A DNA stretch of 64,000 nucleotides from Hyphomicrobiales bacterium (GTDB taxonomy: Bacteria > Pseudomonadota > Alphaproteobacteria > Rhizobiales > Rhizobiaceae). The DNA lies in contig UCIV01000004.1 in NCBI GenBank assembly GCA_900472575.1, positions 62,001 through 126,000 on the forward strand, in the 5' to 3' direction. A model generated the notes under the pieces. That model was given only the letters and a program-made list of their open reading frames with translations, was not told the origin of the DNA and searched no databases. Shown here piece after piece: positions 46,667 to 56,689 of this stretch. Position numbers and translations under genes: made by a program. Position 1 is the stretch's first letter; each line of letters begins with the position of its first letter.

Positions 46667-48343
46667 CTATTCGCTCCGTCTGAGCATCCAGCGGATCTCC
46701 CGAAGCCCCTGAACCGGCACCTCGATCGCCAATTGCTGGCTTGGCCTTATGCCGGAAACATCGGCGAAGAAGACGTCCTCATCGATCAGCACATGCAGGC
46801 CCGGTACCGCAAAAATCCAGGTCTCACCGTCGGGAGCGCCCAGAACGATGCTTTCGCCATCCCTGCGGAACAGATTGATCGCCGGATGGATATGAAAACG
46901 CACGATTGCCGTCAGGCTATCCTTGCCTTGTCCCTCTTCGGGTATCAGCCGGTCGCATCCCTTGATCTTGTCGCCCGCAGCGCTGAGCGCGATCTCGCGC
47001 TCATGAGTGTAGCCGAAGCTTTCGACATAGCCGTCATGCCGTGCGCGCAGCCAGTCATTGCCGTGCTTGTCGTCCCAGCGCTCGACATCGATCTTCGAAA
47101 CGCCAGGTAGCAGGATAGAGCCGGCAAAGGACGAATTGATCACCCGGCTGGACGATCTTTCTTCGATGATGACGGTCGAGTGGGCTGCAGTTGACCGGGC
47201 AAGATGCTTGTAAAAGCGATTGGCGAATTTCGGCGAGCCGGAATTGACGATGAAGCGATTGCGGCCAGACGACATTTCGAACGAGAGGCAACCCGCATGC
47301 GCGCCCCTCGATGCCGCGATCGAACTCGGGCATCCGGTGTCTGCGATGATAATCGTATTGTCGGCGCTGAGCCGATGATAATTCATCTGCGGCAAAGCCT
47401 TGAATGGCTTCCCGGCGGATTCGTCGTAACGCAATACCGACATCAGCTCGCTGGCCGAAGTCGAACCGGCACCGTTGAACAATGCGAGATCGCCATCCTG
47501 GTGGCGGAAGAAACGCAAGGCCGGATACATGCGGTCGATCGCCGGAATGAGCTTCTGGGGCACATCATGGCCGAGATTGATATAGGTCTGCCTCAGCGGC
47601 AAAAGGTCGAGCAGGATATCGAGGATCGCGCGCGGATTACGCGAAACATGCCCGCCATCGGCGAGGATCTGACGGTCGAGTTCTCGGTCGAGAAGCATTG
47701 CCTCCCGTTTTATCCCCGTGACGCGCTTCGGTACGGATAGGGATGCCATCGCGAGCGCAGTCCTGACCCTGAGCCGGCTTTCGGCATCCGGGCAGCTGCC
47801 GGCGATCTTTCTCAGATAACTGATCTGGTAGGCGAGGTTCTTCATGAACCGCCGGTAGAAACCCGCTTCAGCCGCATGCAGAATGATCGTCGAATGGGAC
47901 AGCCAGGCAATCACCCGGGTCGCCACGACATTCGGCTCCCAAGCGATGCCACGGCGCCTACGGCCATGGATGTTGATCCAGTCCGACACAATATGCCGCG
48001 CGTGAGCGCAACCCGCTTCCGTCCGGTCTGCCCTGATATGTCGAAGCCAGCCGAAACCGTGCAGACGCTCGGCAAAAGCGCGTGAAGGCAGTTCAAGCTC
48101 GAAAGGAGAATCCCCCAGCGTCTCGAGCACCCGCCCCGCCAGCGGAAAGCGCCCCTCGAGAATTTCATGCGCAATGAAGGGATCGACCGGACGCAGGTCG
48201 GTCGGGGCAACGATCAGGCGTTCGGGAACCGATGTCAGCGGAGCAGACAAGGCGACGCGATAAGGCGCTATGCGGAGGCGCAAACGCCGCCGCATTTCCT
48301 TCATACCGGAAGCCAGAAGCCTTCGGCGATCGGCGAGCCGCAT
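46667..48343 (-). CDS. Heparinase II/III family protein
   Basis: 558 residues from the ATG at 48343 (a GTG two codons upstream is also possible). The N-terminal half is an alpha-helical toroid. The C-terminal half is the heparinase II/III beta-sandwich, with Y-H-R-L-S-A-D-N-T-I-I-I-A-D-T-G, G-C-L-S-F-E-M-S-S-G and S-T-V-I-I-E-E-R-S-S-S. No signal peptide is apparent, although family lyases act on uronic-acid polysaccharides outside the cytoplasm. The gene sits between rsmB and purH. The substrate is unknown. Confidence 0.88.
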   Translation of the reverse strand: MRLADRRRLLASGMKEMRRRLRLRIAPYRVALSAPLTSVPERLIVAPTDLRPVDPFIAHEILEGRFPLAGRVLETLGDSPFELELPSRAFAERLHGFGWLRHIRADRTEAGCAHARHIVSDWINIHGRRRRGIAWEPNVVATRVIAWLSHSTIILHAAEAGFYRRFMKNLAYQISYLRKIAGSCPDAESRLRVRTALAMASLSVPKRVTGIKREAMLLDRELDRQILADGGHVSRNPRAILDILLDLLPLRQTYINLGHDVPQKLIPAIDRMYPALRFFRHQDGDLALFNGAGSTSASELMSVLRYDESAGKPFKALPQMNYHRLSADNTIIIADTGCPSSIAASRGAHAGCLSFEMSSGRNRFIVNSGSPKFANRFYKHLARSTAAHSTVIIEERSSSRVINSSFAGSILLPGVSKIDVERWDDKHGNDWLRARHDGYVESFGYTHEREIALSAAGDKIKGCDRLIPEEGQGKDSLTAIVRFHIHPAINLFRRDGESIVLGAPDGETWIFAVPGLHVLIDEDVFFADVSGIRPSQQLAIEVPVQGLREIRWMLRRSE

Positions 48344-48440
48344 GGTCACTCTGGTTTCTCCGCCGGAATGGTTGTCGCTAGATCAGCTGAATCAATTTTA
48401 GATGGATGGCAAGTATGCTGCCGGTATGGTGAATAAAACC

Positions 48441-49832
48441 TTACTCGACACGCAACACGCTGGCAAAGAAACCATCCATGCCGCCGGCAAAACCATCCGA
48501 AGGCGGGATCATCGCCGGCGTCGTCCTGAAATCGCCCTGAGCCGTGATTGCGTTTTCAAGCCCAGGCCAGTTCACTGGGTCGACCGGCACCCGCTTCACG
48601 GACGGAGTATCGGCCAGAACCCGTTCGATCAGCTCTTCGCCCTCCAGCGGATCCAGCGAGCAGTTCGAAAAGACAATCATGCCGCCGCTTTTCACCAGAG
48701 TCACCGCATGTCGCAGCATCTTTTCCTGAAGCGCCGCTAGCTTTTCGATATCCTGCATGCCCTTGGTCCAGAGCACGTCCGGATGCCGGCGCGTCGTGCC
48801 AGTGGACGAGCAGGGCGCATCGAGAAGAATGCCGTCGAGCTTTTCTTCAGGCGAATATTTGAACAGGTCCCCTCCCACCAGCTCGGCACTCATGCCGAGA
48901 CGGCCAAGGTTTTCCTTCAACCGCGCGAGACGGTTGGATGATTGTTCGACGGCCGTTACCACTGCACCGGCTGCAATCAGCTGGGCAGTCTTGCCGCCTG
49001 GCGCCGCGCAGAGATCCGCCACACACTTGCCCTTCAGATCCCCGAACAGCTTTGCCGGAATGCTGGCTGCAGCGTCCTGAACCCACCAATCGCCTTGGTC
49101 GAAACCTTCGAGCGCGGTCACCGATCCTTCGAATTCTCCAAGACGGATACTGCCGGTCGGCAGGACCCTTGCCCCGAGCTTTTCCGCCCATGCCTGCGGA
49201 TCACGCTTGACCGTCAGGTCGATAGCCGGCGGCGTAAGCTGCGCCTCGGCAATCCGGGTTGCTTCCGCTTCGCCATAGGCGCTCACGAGCCGTGCACGGA
49301 ACCAGTCCGGCACCGGCGAAATGGAAGCGGTTGCCGCCAGAACCTCGTCCTTTTCGCGCGCCAGCCGACGCAAAACGGCATTGACGAGTTTGGCGAAACG
49401 GCGATTGCGCGGATCGCGATTGGCCTGTTCGACAGCAAGATCGACTGCGGCATGGGACGGCACATCCAGATGCAGGATCTGCGCGGCGGCAACCACCAGA
49501 ACATGCTGGAGTGCACGCGCGCCTTCCGGCAGCGGCGTTTCGATCATCGAGGCAATGGCCGCTTCAAGCCGCGGCAGGTGGCGAAGCGCAGTGGTCAGGA
49601 TGGCGCGTGTCAGCGCCCGGTCGGCATCGTTCAGTGCCTTGTAGGCGGGATTGCCATGGGTCAGGTCCAGCATGCCATCGAGCGACGTCTTGCGATCGAC
49701 GGCGGCTGCAAGCAGCTTCGCGGCCGTCGCCCGAACTTCGAACCCGGGTTTTCTCGGCTCGGAACCTGTACGATCAGGTGCCGGCTTCCTGGGCGAGTTT
49801 TTGTGCGGTTTCTTGTTTTTTGGCTCGTTCAA
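48441..49832 (-). CDS. rsmB: 16S rRNA (cytosine-967-C5)-type methyltransferase, RsmB/NOP family
   Basis: 463 residues: a basic N-terminal tail, a NusB-like RNA-binding domain (about 30-165) and a Nol1/Nop2/Sun SAM domain with [12 protein letters not shown]. Both functional cysteines are present (D-A-P-C-S-S-T-G and [10 protein letters not shown]). The start is TTG at 49832, whose TTGA overlaps the htpX stop by 4 nt. No ATG occurs until residue 54, inside the NusB domain, so the TTG is well supported. Confidence 0.92.
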   Translation of the reverse strand: MNEPKNKKPHKNSPRKPAPDRTGSEPRKPGFEVRATAAKLLAAAVDRKTSLDGMLDLTHGNPAYKALNDADRALTRAILTTALRHLPRLEAAIASMIETPLPEGARALQHVLVVAAAQILHLDVPSHAAVDLAVEQANRDPRNRRFAKLVNAVLRRLAREKDEVLAATASISPVPDWFRARLVSAYGEAEATRIAEAQLTPPAIDLTVKRDPQAWAEKLGARVLPTGSIRLGEFEGSVTALEGFDQGDWWVQDAAASIPAKLFGDLKGKCVADLCAAPGGKTAQLIAAGAVVTAVEQSSNRLARLKENLGRLGMSAELVGGDLFKYSPEEKLDGILLDAPCSSTGTTRRHPDVLWTKGMQDIEKLAALQEKMLRHAVTLVKSGGMIVFSNCSLDPLEGEELIERVLADTPSVKRVPVDPVNWPGLENAITAQGDFRTTPAMIPPSDGFAGGMDGFFASVLRVE

Positions 49833-50806
49833 GACCAGGGACCTTTGCGCGGTTCATTCGATCCGCGGCCCCAGGGATTGCTTGCACCTGAATTCGGCAC
49901 GGAGCGCGCGGTGCGCTGGGGTCTACCAGCCGAAAACGATCCCGTCGACCCACCACCGCGAGACTCGTTCGCCATTTGCTGAAGCGCAGCGATGCGGTTT
50001 TCGGTATTCGGGTGCGTCGAGAACAGATTGTCCATGCGCTCGCCGGAAAGCGGATTGATAATGAACATATGCGCCGTCGCCGGATTGCGCTCAGCCTCGT
50101 AATTCGGGATCGAATGCGCGGAACCGGCAATCTTGGCAAGCGCGGAAGCAAGCCACATCGGGTTACCGCAGATTTCTGCACCACGACGGTCGGCTGAATA
50201 TTCGCGCGTACGGCTGATCGCCATCTGCACCAGCATGGCAGCGAAGGGTGCCACGATCATCGCAACGAGCACGCCGATGAACCCGAACGGGTTGTTGTTG
50301 TTCTCGCGATTGCCACTGAACAGGAACGCAAAATTGCCGAGCATGGAAATCGCACCTGCCAGCGTTGCGGTAATCGTCATGATCAGCGTGTCGCGGTTCT
50401 GCACATGCGCCAGCTCATGCGCCATGACACCAGCGACTTCCTCATGCGTCAGGCGCTGCAAAAGCCCGGTCGAGGCCGCGACGGCAGAGTTTTCCGGATT
50501 ACGGCCCGTCGCAAAGGCATTCGGTTGCGGATTGTCGTAGATATAAACCTTCGGCATTGGCAGGCCTGCATTGGCCGAAAGATCGCGGATCATCCGGTAG
50601 AATTCCGGAGCCGTGCGCTCGTCCACCTCTTGAGCGTGATAGGCGCGCAGCACCATCTTGTCGGAATTCCAATAGGAAAACAGGTTCATGCCGGCTGCGA
50701 TCACCAATGCGATCATCATGCCGCCCTTGCCGCCGATCAGAAACCCGATCCCCATGAACAGGGCGGTCATGAAGGCCAGAAGCATGGCGGTGCGCATCAC
50801 ATTCAT
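49829..50806 (-). CDS. htpX: Membrane zinc metalloprotease HtpX
   Basis: Inner-membrane M48 protease for misfolded membrane proteins. With the ATG at 50806 (GGAGAG 6 nt upstream) it has 325 residues. Two N-terminal helices are followed by [18 protein letters not shown], the zinc motif [12 protein letters not shown], then two further helices and a disordered glycine/serine-rich tail that is longer than in E. coli HtpX. It leads a two-gene unit with rsmB. Confidence 0.95.
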   Translation of the reverse strand: MNVMRTAMLLAFMTALFMGIGFLIGGKGGMMIALVIAAGMNLFSYWNSDKMVLRAYHAQEVDERTAPEFYRMIRDLSANAGLPMPKVYIYDNPQPNAFATGRNPENSAVAASTGLLQRLTHEEVAGVMAHELAHVQNRDTLIMTITATLAGAISMLGNFAFLFSGNRENNNNPFGFIGVLVAMIVAPFAAMLVQMAISRTREYSADRRGAEICGNPMWLASALAKIAGSAHSIPNYEAERNPATAHMFIINPLSGERMDNLFSTHPNTENRIAALQQMANESRGGGSTGSFSAGRPQRTARSVPNSGASNPWGRGSNEPRKGPWS

Positions 50807-50941
50807 CGTCATCTCTCCGTTGCCGATTTCGTCCCTTACGCGATACGAATAATCGCCCAAGGGTTTTCTAGCGGTTATGAACGCCCTATCATGTGGTCAA
50901 TTCGACCTGATTTTTCAATAAACCTTGCGGTGATGCGGGAC

Positions 50942-51160
50942 ATGCAAAGCGCGGACAACGACAACATGGAAAACATCTCTGAGGATGGTGCAGCGAAAAA
51001 GCCGCTTTCACCCGCGGCACAGCGCGCGCTGAAGGAAGCGGAAGAACGCCGCCAGGCAGAGGCTAAGGCCAATATGCCGGAAGAATTCGGCGGCCGCGGC
51101 GGCGCGGATCCAGCCCGCTTCGGCGACTGGGAAATCAACGGCCGCGCCATCGACTTCTAG
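50942..51160 (+). CDS. DUF1674 protein, SDHAF4-like succinate dehydrogenase assembly factor
   Basis: 72 residues from the ATG at 50942; an ATG at 50933 would add three residues. The acidic, disordered N-terminus leads to P-L-S-P-A-A-Q-R-A-L-K-E-A-E-E-R-R and the diagnostic tail E-F-G-G-R-G-G-x-D-P-x-R-F-G-D-W-E-x-N-G-R-A-I-D-F. The mitochondrial homologue Sdh8/SDHAF4 binds flavinated SdhA before complex II assembly. No sdh genes lie nearby. Confidence 0.88.
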   Translation: MQSADNDNMENISEDGAAKKPLSPAAQRALKEAEERRQAEAKANMPEEFGGRGGADPARFGDWEINGRAIDF

Positions 51161-51227
51161 ATCGTGGTCCGGGACATAAGATAAAATTCCTATTGACTTC
51201 GAATCATGATCGGAATTTATTCCTTTC

Positions 51228-51671
51228 ATGATCAGGGTGCTATTTTCCATCGCAGTCATTCTGTCGGTCTTCGTGGCCGGGGCGCAGGCACGCGACGAAA
51301 TCTCCGGCCCGGTCTCTGCGGAAATTCTCCGGGTCATCGATGGAGACACTCTGCTGGTCGAAGCCCAGCCATGGCCGCAGCAGAAAATGGAAGTCTATGT
51401 CCGCATTCGCGGCATAGACGCACCTGAACTTAAATCGAAATGCGAAGCGGTGCGAGCAGCGGGGCAGGATGCCCGACAATCCCTCGAAAGCATGGCCGCG
51501 CAATCACCCACCATCCAGCTGACGCGAATTGCCGGTGATAAATATTTCGGTCGCATCGTTGCCGATGTCATCCTGTCGGACGGTCATAGCGTGGCAGACG
51601 GCCTGCTGCTCGCCGGCCTTGTCCGCAGCTATGATGGCGGCCGCAAGCCAAGAGAGACTTGCGGCAGCTGA
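51228..51671 (+). CDS. Thermonuclease (SNase-like) family protein
   Basis: 147 residues with a signal peptide (1 to about 21: MIRVLFSIAVILSVFVAGAQ) and a staphylococcal nuclease OB fold. Visible motifs: V-I-D-G-D-T (metal-binding Asp), R-I-R-G-I-D-A-P-E (active-site Arg and Asp-Ala-Pro-Glu), and K-Y-F-G-R-I-V-A-D-V. It is likely a secreted or periplasmic nuclease. The C-terminal part (G-L-V-R-S-Y-D-G-G-R-K) is typical of short proteobacterial members. The converging acs gene ends 11 nt downstream. Confidence 0.88.
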   Translation: MIRVLFSIAVILSVFVAGAQARDEISGPVSAEILRVIDGDTLLVEAQPWPQQKMEVYVRIRGIDAPELKSKCEAVRAAGQDARQSLESMAAQSPTIQLTRIAGDKYFGRIVADVILSDGHSVADGLLLAGLVRSYDGGRKPRETCGS

Positions 51672-51682
51672 GGGTTCTCAAA

Positions 51683-53638
51683 TCAAGCGTCGACCTTGTT
51701 CTGACGATTGGCGATCAGGTCATCCACCACTGCGGGGTCGGCAAGCGTCGATGTATCCCCAAGTGCTCCGAAATCGTCCTCGGCGATCTTGCGAAGGATA
51801 CGGCGCATGATCTTGCCGGAACGGGTTTTCGGCAGGCCCGGCGAAAACTGGATCTTGTCTGGCGCCGCAATCGGACCGATCTCGTTGCGAACATGCTTAG
51901 TAAGCTCCTGCCGCAATTCATCAGTGCCGGCATTGCCGGCCATCAGAGTCACATAGCAATAGATGCCCTGACCCTTGATGCCATGCGGATAACCGACCAC
52001 GGCCGCTTCCGATACGAGATGGTGCGAGACCAGCGCCGATTCCACTTCCGCCGTACCCAGACGATGGCCCGACACGTTAAGCACGTCATCGACGCGGCCG
52101 GTAATCCAGTAATAGCCATCCTCGTCGCGCCGGCAGCCGTCGCCGGTGAAATATTTCCCCTTGTAGGTGGAGAAATAGGTCTGAATGAAACGTTCGTGAT
52201 CGCCGTAGACGGTGCGCATCTGACCCGGCCAGCTATCGGTGATGCAGAGGTTTCCATCGGCAGCCCCTTCGAGAACATTGCCCTCGTTATCGACGAGCTG
52301 CGGTTTCACCCCGAAGAACGGCTTGGTGGCCGATCCGGGTTTCAGGTCCGTGGCGCCGGGCAACGGCGTAATCATGTGACCGCCGGTTTCGGTCTGCCAC
52401 CAGGTATCCACCACCGGGCAGCGCTTTTCGCCGACCACGTTGTAATACCATTCCCAGGCTTCCGGGTTGATCGGCTCGCCGACCGTGCCGAGCAGGCGAA
52501 GGCTTTCGCGCGACGAGCGCTTGACGAAATCGTCACCAGCCCCGATCAGTGATCGGATCGCAGTCGGTGCCGTGTATAAGATGTTGACCTTATGCTTGTC
52601 GACGATTTCCCAGAACCGGCCCTGATCGGGAAAATTCGGCACGCCTTCGAACATCAGCGTCGTGGCGCAATTCGCCAGCGGCCCATAGACGAGATAGGAA
52701 TGCCCAGTGACCCAGCCCACGTCGGCCGTGCACCAATAGATATCGCCATCCTGATAATCGAACGTATATTCATGGGTCATCGCCGCATAGACGAGATAAC
52801 CGCCTGTCGTGTGCAGAACGCCTTTCGGCTTGCCGGTCGAACCGGACGTGTAGAGGATGAACAGCGGATCTTCCGCCCTCATCTTCACCGGCTCGCAATG
52901 CCCCTTCACGGTGGCGATTTCCTGATGGTACCAGATATCGCGGCCCGGCGCCCAGTTGGTCTTGCCGCCGGTACGGCGCACGACCAGAACCTTGTTCACC
53001 GTCACATACTGGCGCGCCGCGATATGGATCGCCTTGTCGGTATTCTCCTTCAGCGGCACCGGCTTTCCGCCTCGCACGCCCTCGTCGCAAGTGATCACGA
53101 ATGTCGACTGGCAGTCGACGATGCGACCCGCCAGTGCCTCCGGTGAAAACCCGCCGAAGACGACCGAATGCACCGCGCCGATACGCGCGCAGGCCAGCAT
53201 CGCATAGGCCGCTTCCGGGATCATCGGCATATAGATGGTAACGCGATCGCCCTTCTTGACTCCATGCTTCTTCAGCACGTTCGCCATTCGGCAGACCTGA
53301 TCATAGAGCTGGTTATAGGTGATCTTCTTGTCGATATAGGGGTTGTCGCCTTCCCAGATGATCGCCGTGCGCTCACCATGGGTTTTCAGGTGGCGGTCGA
53401 TGCAATTATAGGAAACGTTGGTCAGCCCGTCCTCGAACCACTTGATCGAAACCCGTCCCTTGAAGGACGTGTTCTTCACTTTCGTGTAGGGCTTGAACCA
53501 GTCGATCCGGCGGCCATGCTTGCCCCAGAACTTGTCCGGATCCTCGATGCTCTCCTCGTACCATTTTTCATATTTGTCCTTGTCGATGAGCGCTTTAGCC
53601 TTGGTGGACTTGAGAACCGGATAGACTTTTTCGGACAT
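51683..53638 (-). CDS. acs: Acetyl-CoA synthetase
   Basis: AMP-forming acetate activation. It has 651 residues with the adenylation P-loop [29 protein letters not shown] and the C-terminal [10 protein letters not shown], whose lysine is the usual site of regulatory acetylation. Length and motifs match Salmonella Acs. GGGAGGA precedes the ATG. A nested dyad lies in the leader. Confidence 0.96.
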   Translation of the reverse strand: MSEKVYPVLKSTKAKALIDKDKYEKWYEESIEDPDKFWGKHGRRIDWFKPYTKVKNTSFKGRVSIKWFEDGLTNVSYNCIDRHLKTHGERTAIIWEGDNPYIDKKITYNQLYDQVCRMANVLKKHGVKKGDRVTIYMPMIPEAAYAMLACARIGAVHSVVFGGFSPEALAGRIVDCQSTFVITCDEGVRGGKPVPLKENTDKAIHIAARQYVTVNKVLVVRRTGGKTNWAPGRDIWYHQEIATVKGHCEPVKMRAEDPLFILYTSGSTGKPKGVLHTTGGYLVYAAMTHEYTFDYQDGDIYWCTADVGWVTGHSYLVYGPLANCATTLMFEGVPNFPDQGRFWEIVDKHKVNILYTAPTAIRSLIGAGDDFVKRSSRESLRLLGTVGEPINPEAWEWYYNVVGEKRCPVVDTWWQTETGGHMITPLPGATDLKPGSATKPFFGVKPQLVDNEGNVLEGAADGNLCITDSWPGQMRTVYGDHERFIQTYFSTYKGKYFTGDGCRRDEDGYYWITGRVDDVLNVSGHRLGTAEVESALVSHHLVSEAAVVGYPHGIKGQGIYCYVTLMAGNAGTDELRQELTKHVRNEIGPIAAPDKIQFSPGLPKTRSGKIMRRILRKIAEDDFGALGDTSTLADPAVVDDLIANRQNKVDA

Positions 53639-53656
53639 GTGATTCCTCCCTCACTT

Positions 53657-53687
53657 GCACCGTCGACCTGACATACGTCATCGGTGC
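53657..53687. promoter_or_regulatory. Nested dyad in the acs leader
   Basis: Outer arms GCACCG and CGGTGC (53657-53662 and 53682-53687) enclose a 12-bp imperfect palindrome TGAC-ATAC-GTCA (53670-53681). It begins 19 nt before the acs ATG on the minus strand. It may be an RNA leader structure or a regulator site, unassigned. Confidence 0.4.
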
Positions 53688-53890
53688 GACATTTTGGCAT
53701 TCATAGCAATTGGGGCGGAAGCGGCAATTAGACAAATGGCTGTGAGGGTCTGAAATGCGATCGACAAGGATCCTGTTTCAGAGAATTGCAATTCTGTCCT
53801 AATTCGATTATACGGCGATGAATTCCCGGAAATTGTGGTTGATACCCACGGCCCGCGACACCGGCGCGGACGGACAGAGGAACTATACCC

Positions 53891-54604
53891 ATGGCTCAAC
53901 AATTGCTTATGCCGAAGGCCACCGCAGTATGGCTTGTCGACAATACGGCCCTCTCCTTCGACCAGATCGCGCAGTTCTGTAAACTGCATCCGCTCGAGGT
54001 CAAGGCGATCGCCGATGGTGAAGCCGCTCAGGGTATCAAGGGCCTCGACCCGATCGCCACCGGCCAGCTTTCCCGCGACGAAATCGAGCGTGGCGAAAAG
54101 GACATCAATCACAAGCTGAAGCTTTCCGAGCCAAAAGTTCGCGTTCCGGAATCCAAGCGCCGCGGTCCGCGCTACACGCCAGTCTCCAAGCGTCAGGACC
54201 GTCCAAACGCCATTCTCTGGCTGGTTCGCAACCATCCGGAACTCAAGGACGCCCAGATCTCGCGTCTCGTCGGCACCACCAAGTCGACCATCGAACAGAT
54301 CCGCGAGCGCACCCACTGGAACGCCGCAAACCTCGCTCCGATGGACCCGGTAACGCTTGGCCTCTGCTCGCAGATCGATCTGGACTTGGAAGTCGAGAAG
54401 GCTTCAAAGAACCGTCCGCTGCCGACCGCTGCCGAACTCGGCGCCTCCCTGCAGCCGGCTTCTGAGACCGAAAACCTGGGCTTCGGCGATTACCGCAACG
54501 AGCGCGAGGAAGAGAAGGAAATCGACGCAGACGCCGTCTTCGCCAAGCTTTCCTCGCTCAAGTCGACCCGTACCGAGGAAGAAGACGAGGACGACCGCTT
54601 CTAA
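53891..54604 (+). CDS. trcR: DUF1013 family transcriptional regulator (TrcR-type)
   Basis: 237 residues. Family segments: A-V-W-L-V-D-N-T-A-L-S-F-D-Q-I-A-Q-F-C (a helix-turn-helix-like region, about 12-45), and a second HTH-like region around I-L-W-L-V-R-N-H-P-E-L ... I-S-R-L-V-G-T-T-K-S-T-I (about 105-140), then a very acidic tail. The DUF1013 protein of Caulobacter, named TrcR, is reported to be an essential transcription factor associated with RNA polymerase at sigma-73 promoters; the name here is by family. AGAGGA precedes the ATG. It is divergent from acs and followed by a terminator. Confidence 0.88.
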   Translation: MAQQLLMPKATAVWLVDNTALSFDQIAQFCKLHPLEVKAIADGEAAQGIKGLDPIATGQLSRDEIERGEKDINHKLKLSEPKVRVPESKRRGPRYTPVSKRQDRPNAILWLVRNHPELKDAQISRLVGTTKSTIEQIRERTHWNAANLAPMDPVTLGLCSQIDLDLEVEKASKNRPLPTAAELGASLQPASETENLGFGDYRNEREEEKEIDADAVFAKLSSLKSTRTEEEDEDDRF

Positions 54605-54629
54605 GCGTAGCCCTTACCACAAAGAATTC

Positions 54630-54658
54630 AAAAGCCCCGGATCGTCTCCGGGGCTTTT
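54630..54658. terminator. Terminator between trcR and prpE
   Basis: AAAAGCCCCGGA / TCCGGGGCTTTT, perfect 12-bp stem with a 5-nt loop, 25 nt after the trcR stop. T residues on the plus side and A residues on the other make it bidirectional for the convergent prpE. Confidence 0.92.
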
Positions 54659-54667
54659 CTTTTTGGC

Positions 54668-56602
54668 TTATCCAGCCGAGACCGCCGTGCTCTTCTCTTC
54701 ATGAGCAAAGCCGTTTTTCCAAAGCGTTTCCCGCACCACATCGAGCGTTCCCGGATCCTCGATCGTCGCCGGCATCGTCCATGGCATGTCGTCGGCAATC
54801 TTCTGCATCGTGCCGCGAAGTATTTTGCCTGATCGGGTCTTGGGCAGTTTCGGCACCACCATCACCGTCTTGAAGGCGGCCACCGGCCCGATCTCGTTGC
54901 GAACCATGCCGGCCACCTCCGCAGCGATTTCGGAAGCTTCCCGTAAAACATGGTTCTTCAGCACCAGGAAACCGCAGGGGATCTGTCCCTTGACCTTGTC
55001 TTTGACGCCGATCACGGCACATTCGGCGACATCTGGATGTTTGGCGCAGACCTCCTCCATCGAGCCGGTCGAAAGCCTATGCCCGGCACAATTGATGATA
55101 TCGTCCGTCCGCGCCATCACGAAGATATATCCATCATCATCCACCATGCCCGCATCAGCCGTCTTGTAGTAACCCGGAAATTCCTGCAGGCAGTTCTCCC
55201 TGAAACGGTCATCTGCATTCCAGAAAGTCGGTAGACAGCCCGGAGGGAGGGGGAGTTTCATGACGATATTGCCGAGCGTGCCGTGCGGCACGGGCATGCC
55301 GGCGTCATCGACCACATCGATTGCATATCCGGGCAGCACCCGCGTCGGCGAGCCGGGCTTGAACGGCATCAGGCCCAGCCCCATAGGGTTTGCGACAACA
55401 GGCCAGCCGGTCTCAGTCTGCCACCAGTGATCGATCACCGGTACCTTCAGCTTCTGCTCAGCCCATTTGAGCGTTTCCGGGTCCAGGCGCTCGCCGGCAA
55501 GAAACAGAGCCCGCAATCCCAGCAGATCATGGTTTTCGACCAGTTCGCCCTCGGGATCGTCGCGACGGATCGCTCGAAATGCCGTCGGTGCGGTGAAGAA
55601 GACTTTGACATCATGCTCAGCAACGACGCGCCAGAATGTTCCGGCATCCGGTGTGCCAACCGGCTTTCCTTCGAAAATGACACTCGTATTGCCGTACAGA
55701 AGCGGTGCGTAGACGATGTAGGAATGACCGACGACCCAGCCGATATCCGATGCTGCCCAGAACACCTCACCGGGTGAGACCCCGAAAATATTCGGCATCG
55801 TCCATAACAGCGCCACCATATGCCCGCCATTGTCGCGCACCACACCCTTTGGCTGCCCCGTCGTGCCGGATGTGTAGAGGATGTAAAGCGGATCCGTAGC
55901 TTTTACCGGCACACAATCAACGTCACGTCCCCGCGCAGCCTCGACCATTTCGGCGAAATCGAATTCCCTCCGTCCGGCGTCGAGCGGAACAACGAGTTGA
56001 GGACGCTGTAGTATGAGGCAATGGTCAGGCTTCACCGCCGCCAGTTCGATCGCCTTGTCGACCAGCGGCTTGTAGGCAACCACCCGACCAGGCTCCAGGC
56101 CGCAACTGGCGGAAATGATCAGTTTCGCTTGCGAATCGTTCAGCCGTGCCGCCAGTTCCTGTGCCGCAAACCCGCCGAAAACGACGGAATGCACCGCGCC
56201 GAGACGGGCGCAGGCGAGCATGGAGAACACCGCTTCCGGCACCATCGGCATATAGATGACCACCCGGTCACCCTTGCCGATGCCGAGATCGACAAGCACT
56301 GCAGCAATCGCCTTCACCTCGGAAAGAACTTCAGCATAGGTAAAGCTTTTGCGCTCGCCGGTCATGGCGCTGTCGTAGATGAAGGCGGCCTGCTCACCAC
56401 GTCCGGCTGCGACATGCCGATCGAGGCAATTGAAGCAGGTATTTGTCTCGGCCCCGACAAACCAGCGGCCATAGACACCCTCGTCTGGGTCAAAAATCCT
56501 GTCCGGTGGACTGAACCAGTCGATTGCTTTGGCGGCTTCCTCCCAGAATCCTTCCGGATTCTTTTGCCACGCGCCATAAACGTCGAAATAGCGGCTTTGC
56601 AT
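54668..56602 (-). CDS. prpE: Propionyl-CoA synthetase
   Basis: AMP-forming acyl-CoA synthetase of 644 residues, start ATG 56602 (GGGAGG 5 nt upstream). The P-loop is Y-T-S-G-T-T-G-Q-P-K-G-V-V-R-D-N-G-G-H, with the R-D-N-G-G-H continuation that distinguishes PrpE from Acs. H-W-W-Q-T-E-T-G-W and the acylation-site lysine in K-T-R-S-G-K-I-L-R follow. It activates propionate and, less well, acetate. It is not grouped with prpBCD here. Confidence 0.92.
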   Translation of the reverse strand: MQSRYFDVYGAWQKNPEGFWEEAAKAIDWFSPPDRIFDPDEGVYGRWFVGAETNTCFNCLDRHVAAGRGEQAAFIYDSAMTGERKSFTYAEVLSEVKAIAAVLVDLGIGKGDRVVIYMPMVPEAVFSMLACARLGAVHSVVFGGFAAQELAARLNDSQAKLIISASCGLEPGRVVAYKPLVDKAIELAAVKPDHCLILQRPQLVVPLDAGRREFDFAEMVEAARGRDVDCVPVKATDPLYILYTSGTTGQPKGVVRDNGGHMVALLWTMPNIFGVSPGEVFWAASDIGWVVGHSYIVYAPLLYGNTSVIFEGKPVGTPDAGTFWRVVAEHDVKVFFTAPTAFRAIRRDDPEGELVENHDLLGLRALFLAGERLDPETLKWAEQKLKVPVIDHWWQTETGWPVVANPMGLGLMPFKPGSPTRVLPGYAIDVVDDAGMPVPHGTLGNIVMKLPLPPGCLPTFWNADDRFRENCLQEFPGYYKTADAGMVDDDGYIFVMARTDDIINCAGHRLSTGSMEEVCAKHPDVAECAVIGVKDKVKGQIPCGFLVLKNHVLREASEIAAEVAGMVRNEIGPVAAFKTVMVVPKLPKTRSGKILRGTMQKIADDMPWTMPATIEDPGTLDVVRETLWKNGFAHEEKSTAVSAG

Positions 56603-56689
56603 ATGCACCTCCCGTTACATGAGCCGAGCCTGATAGAAGCAATCTAGGCTGGTCGGGAGGTGCCGGAAACCCCGACGAAGGGGGTAGGC

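Noticed and set aside
44970-46712. 580-codon open frame antisense to purH
   Set aside because: It lies fully opposite a clear PurH protein and has no family motifs.
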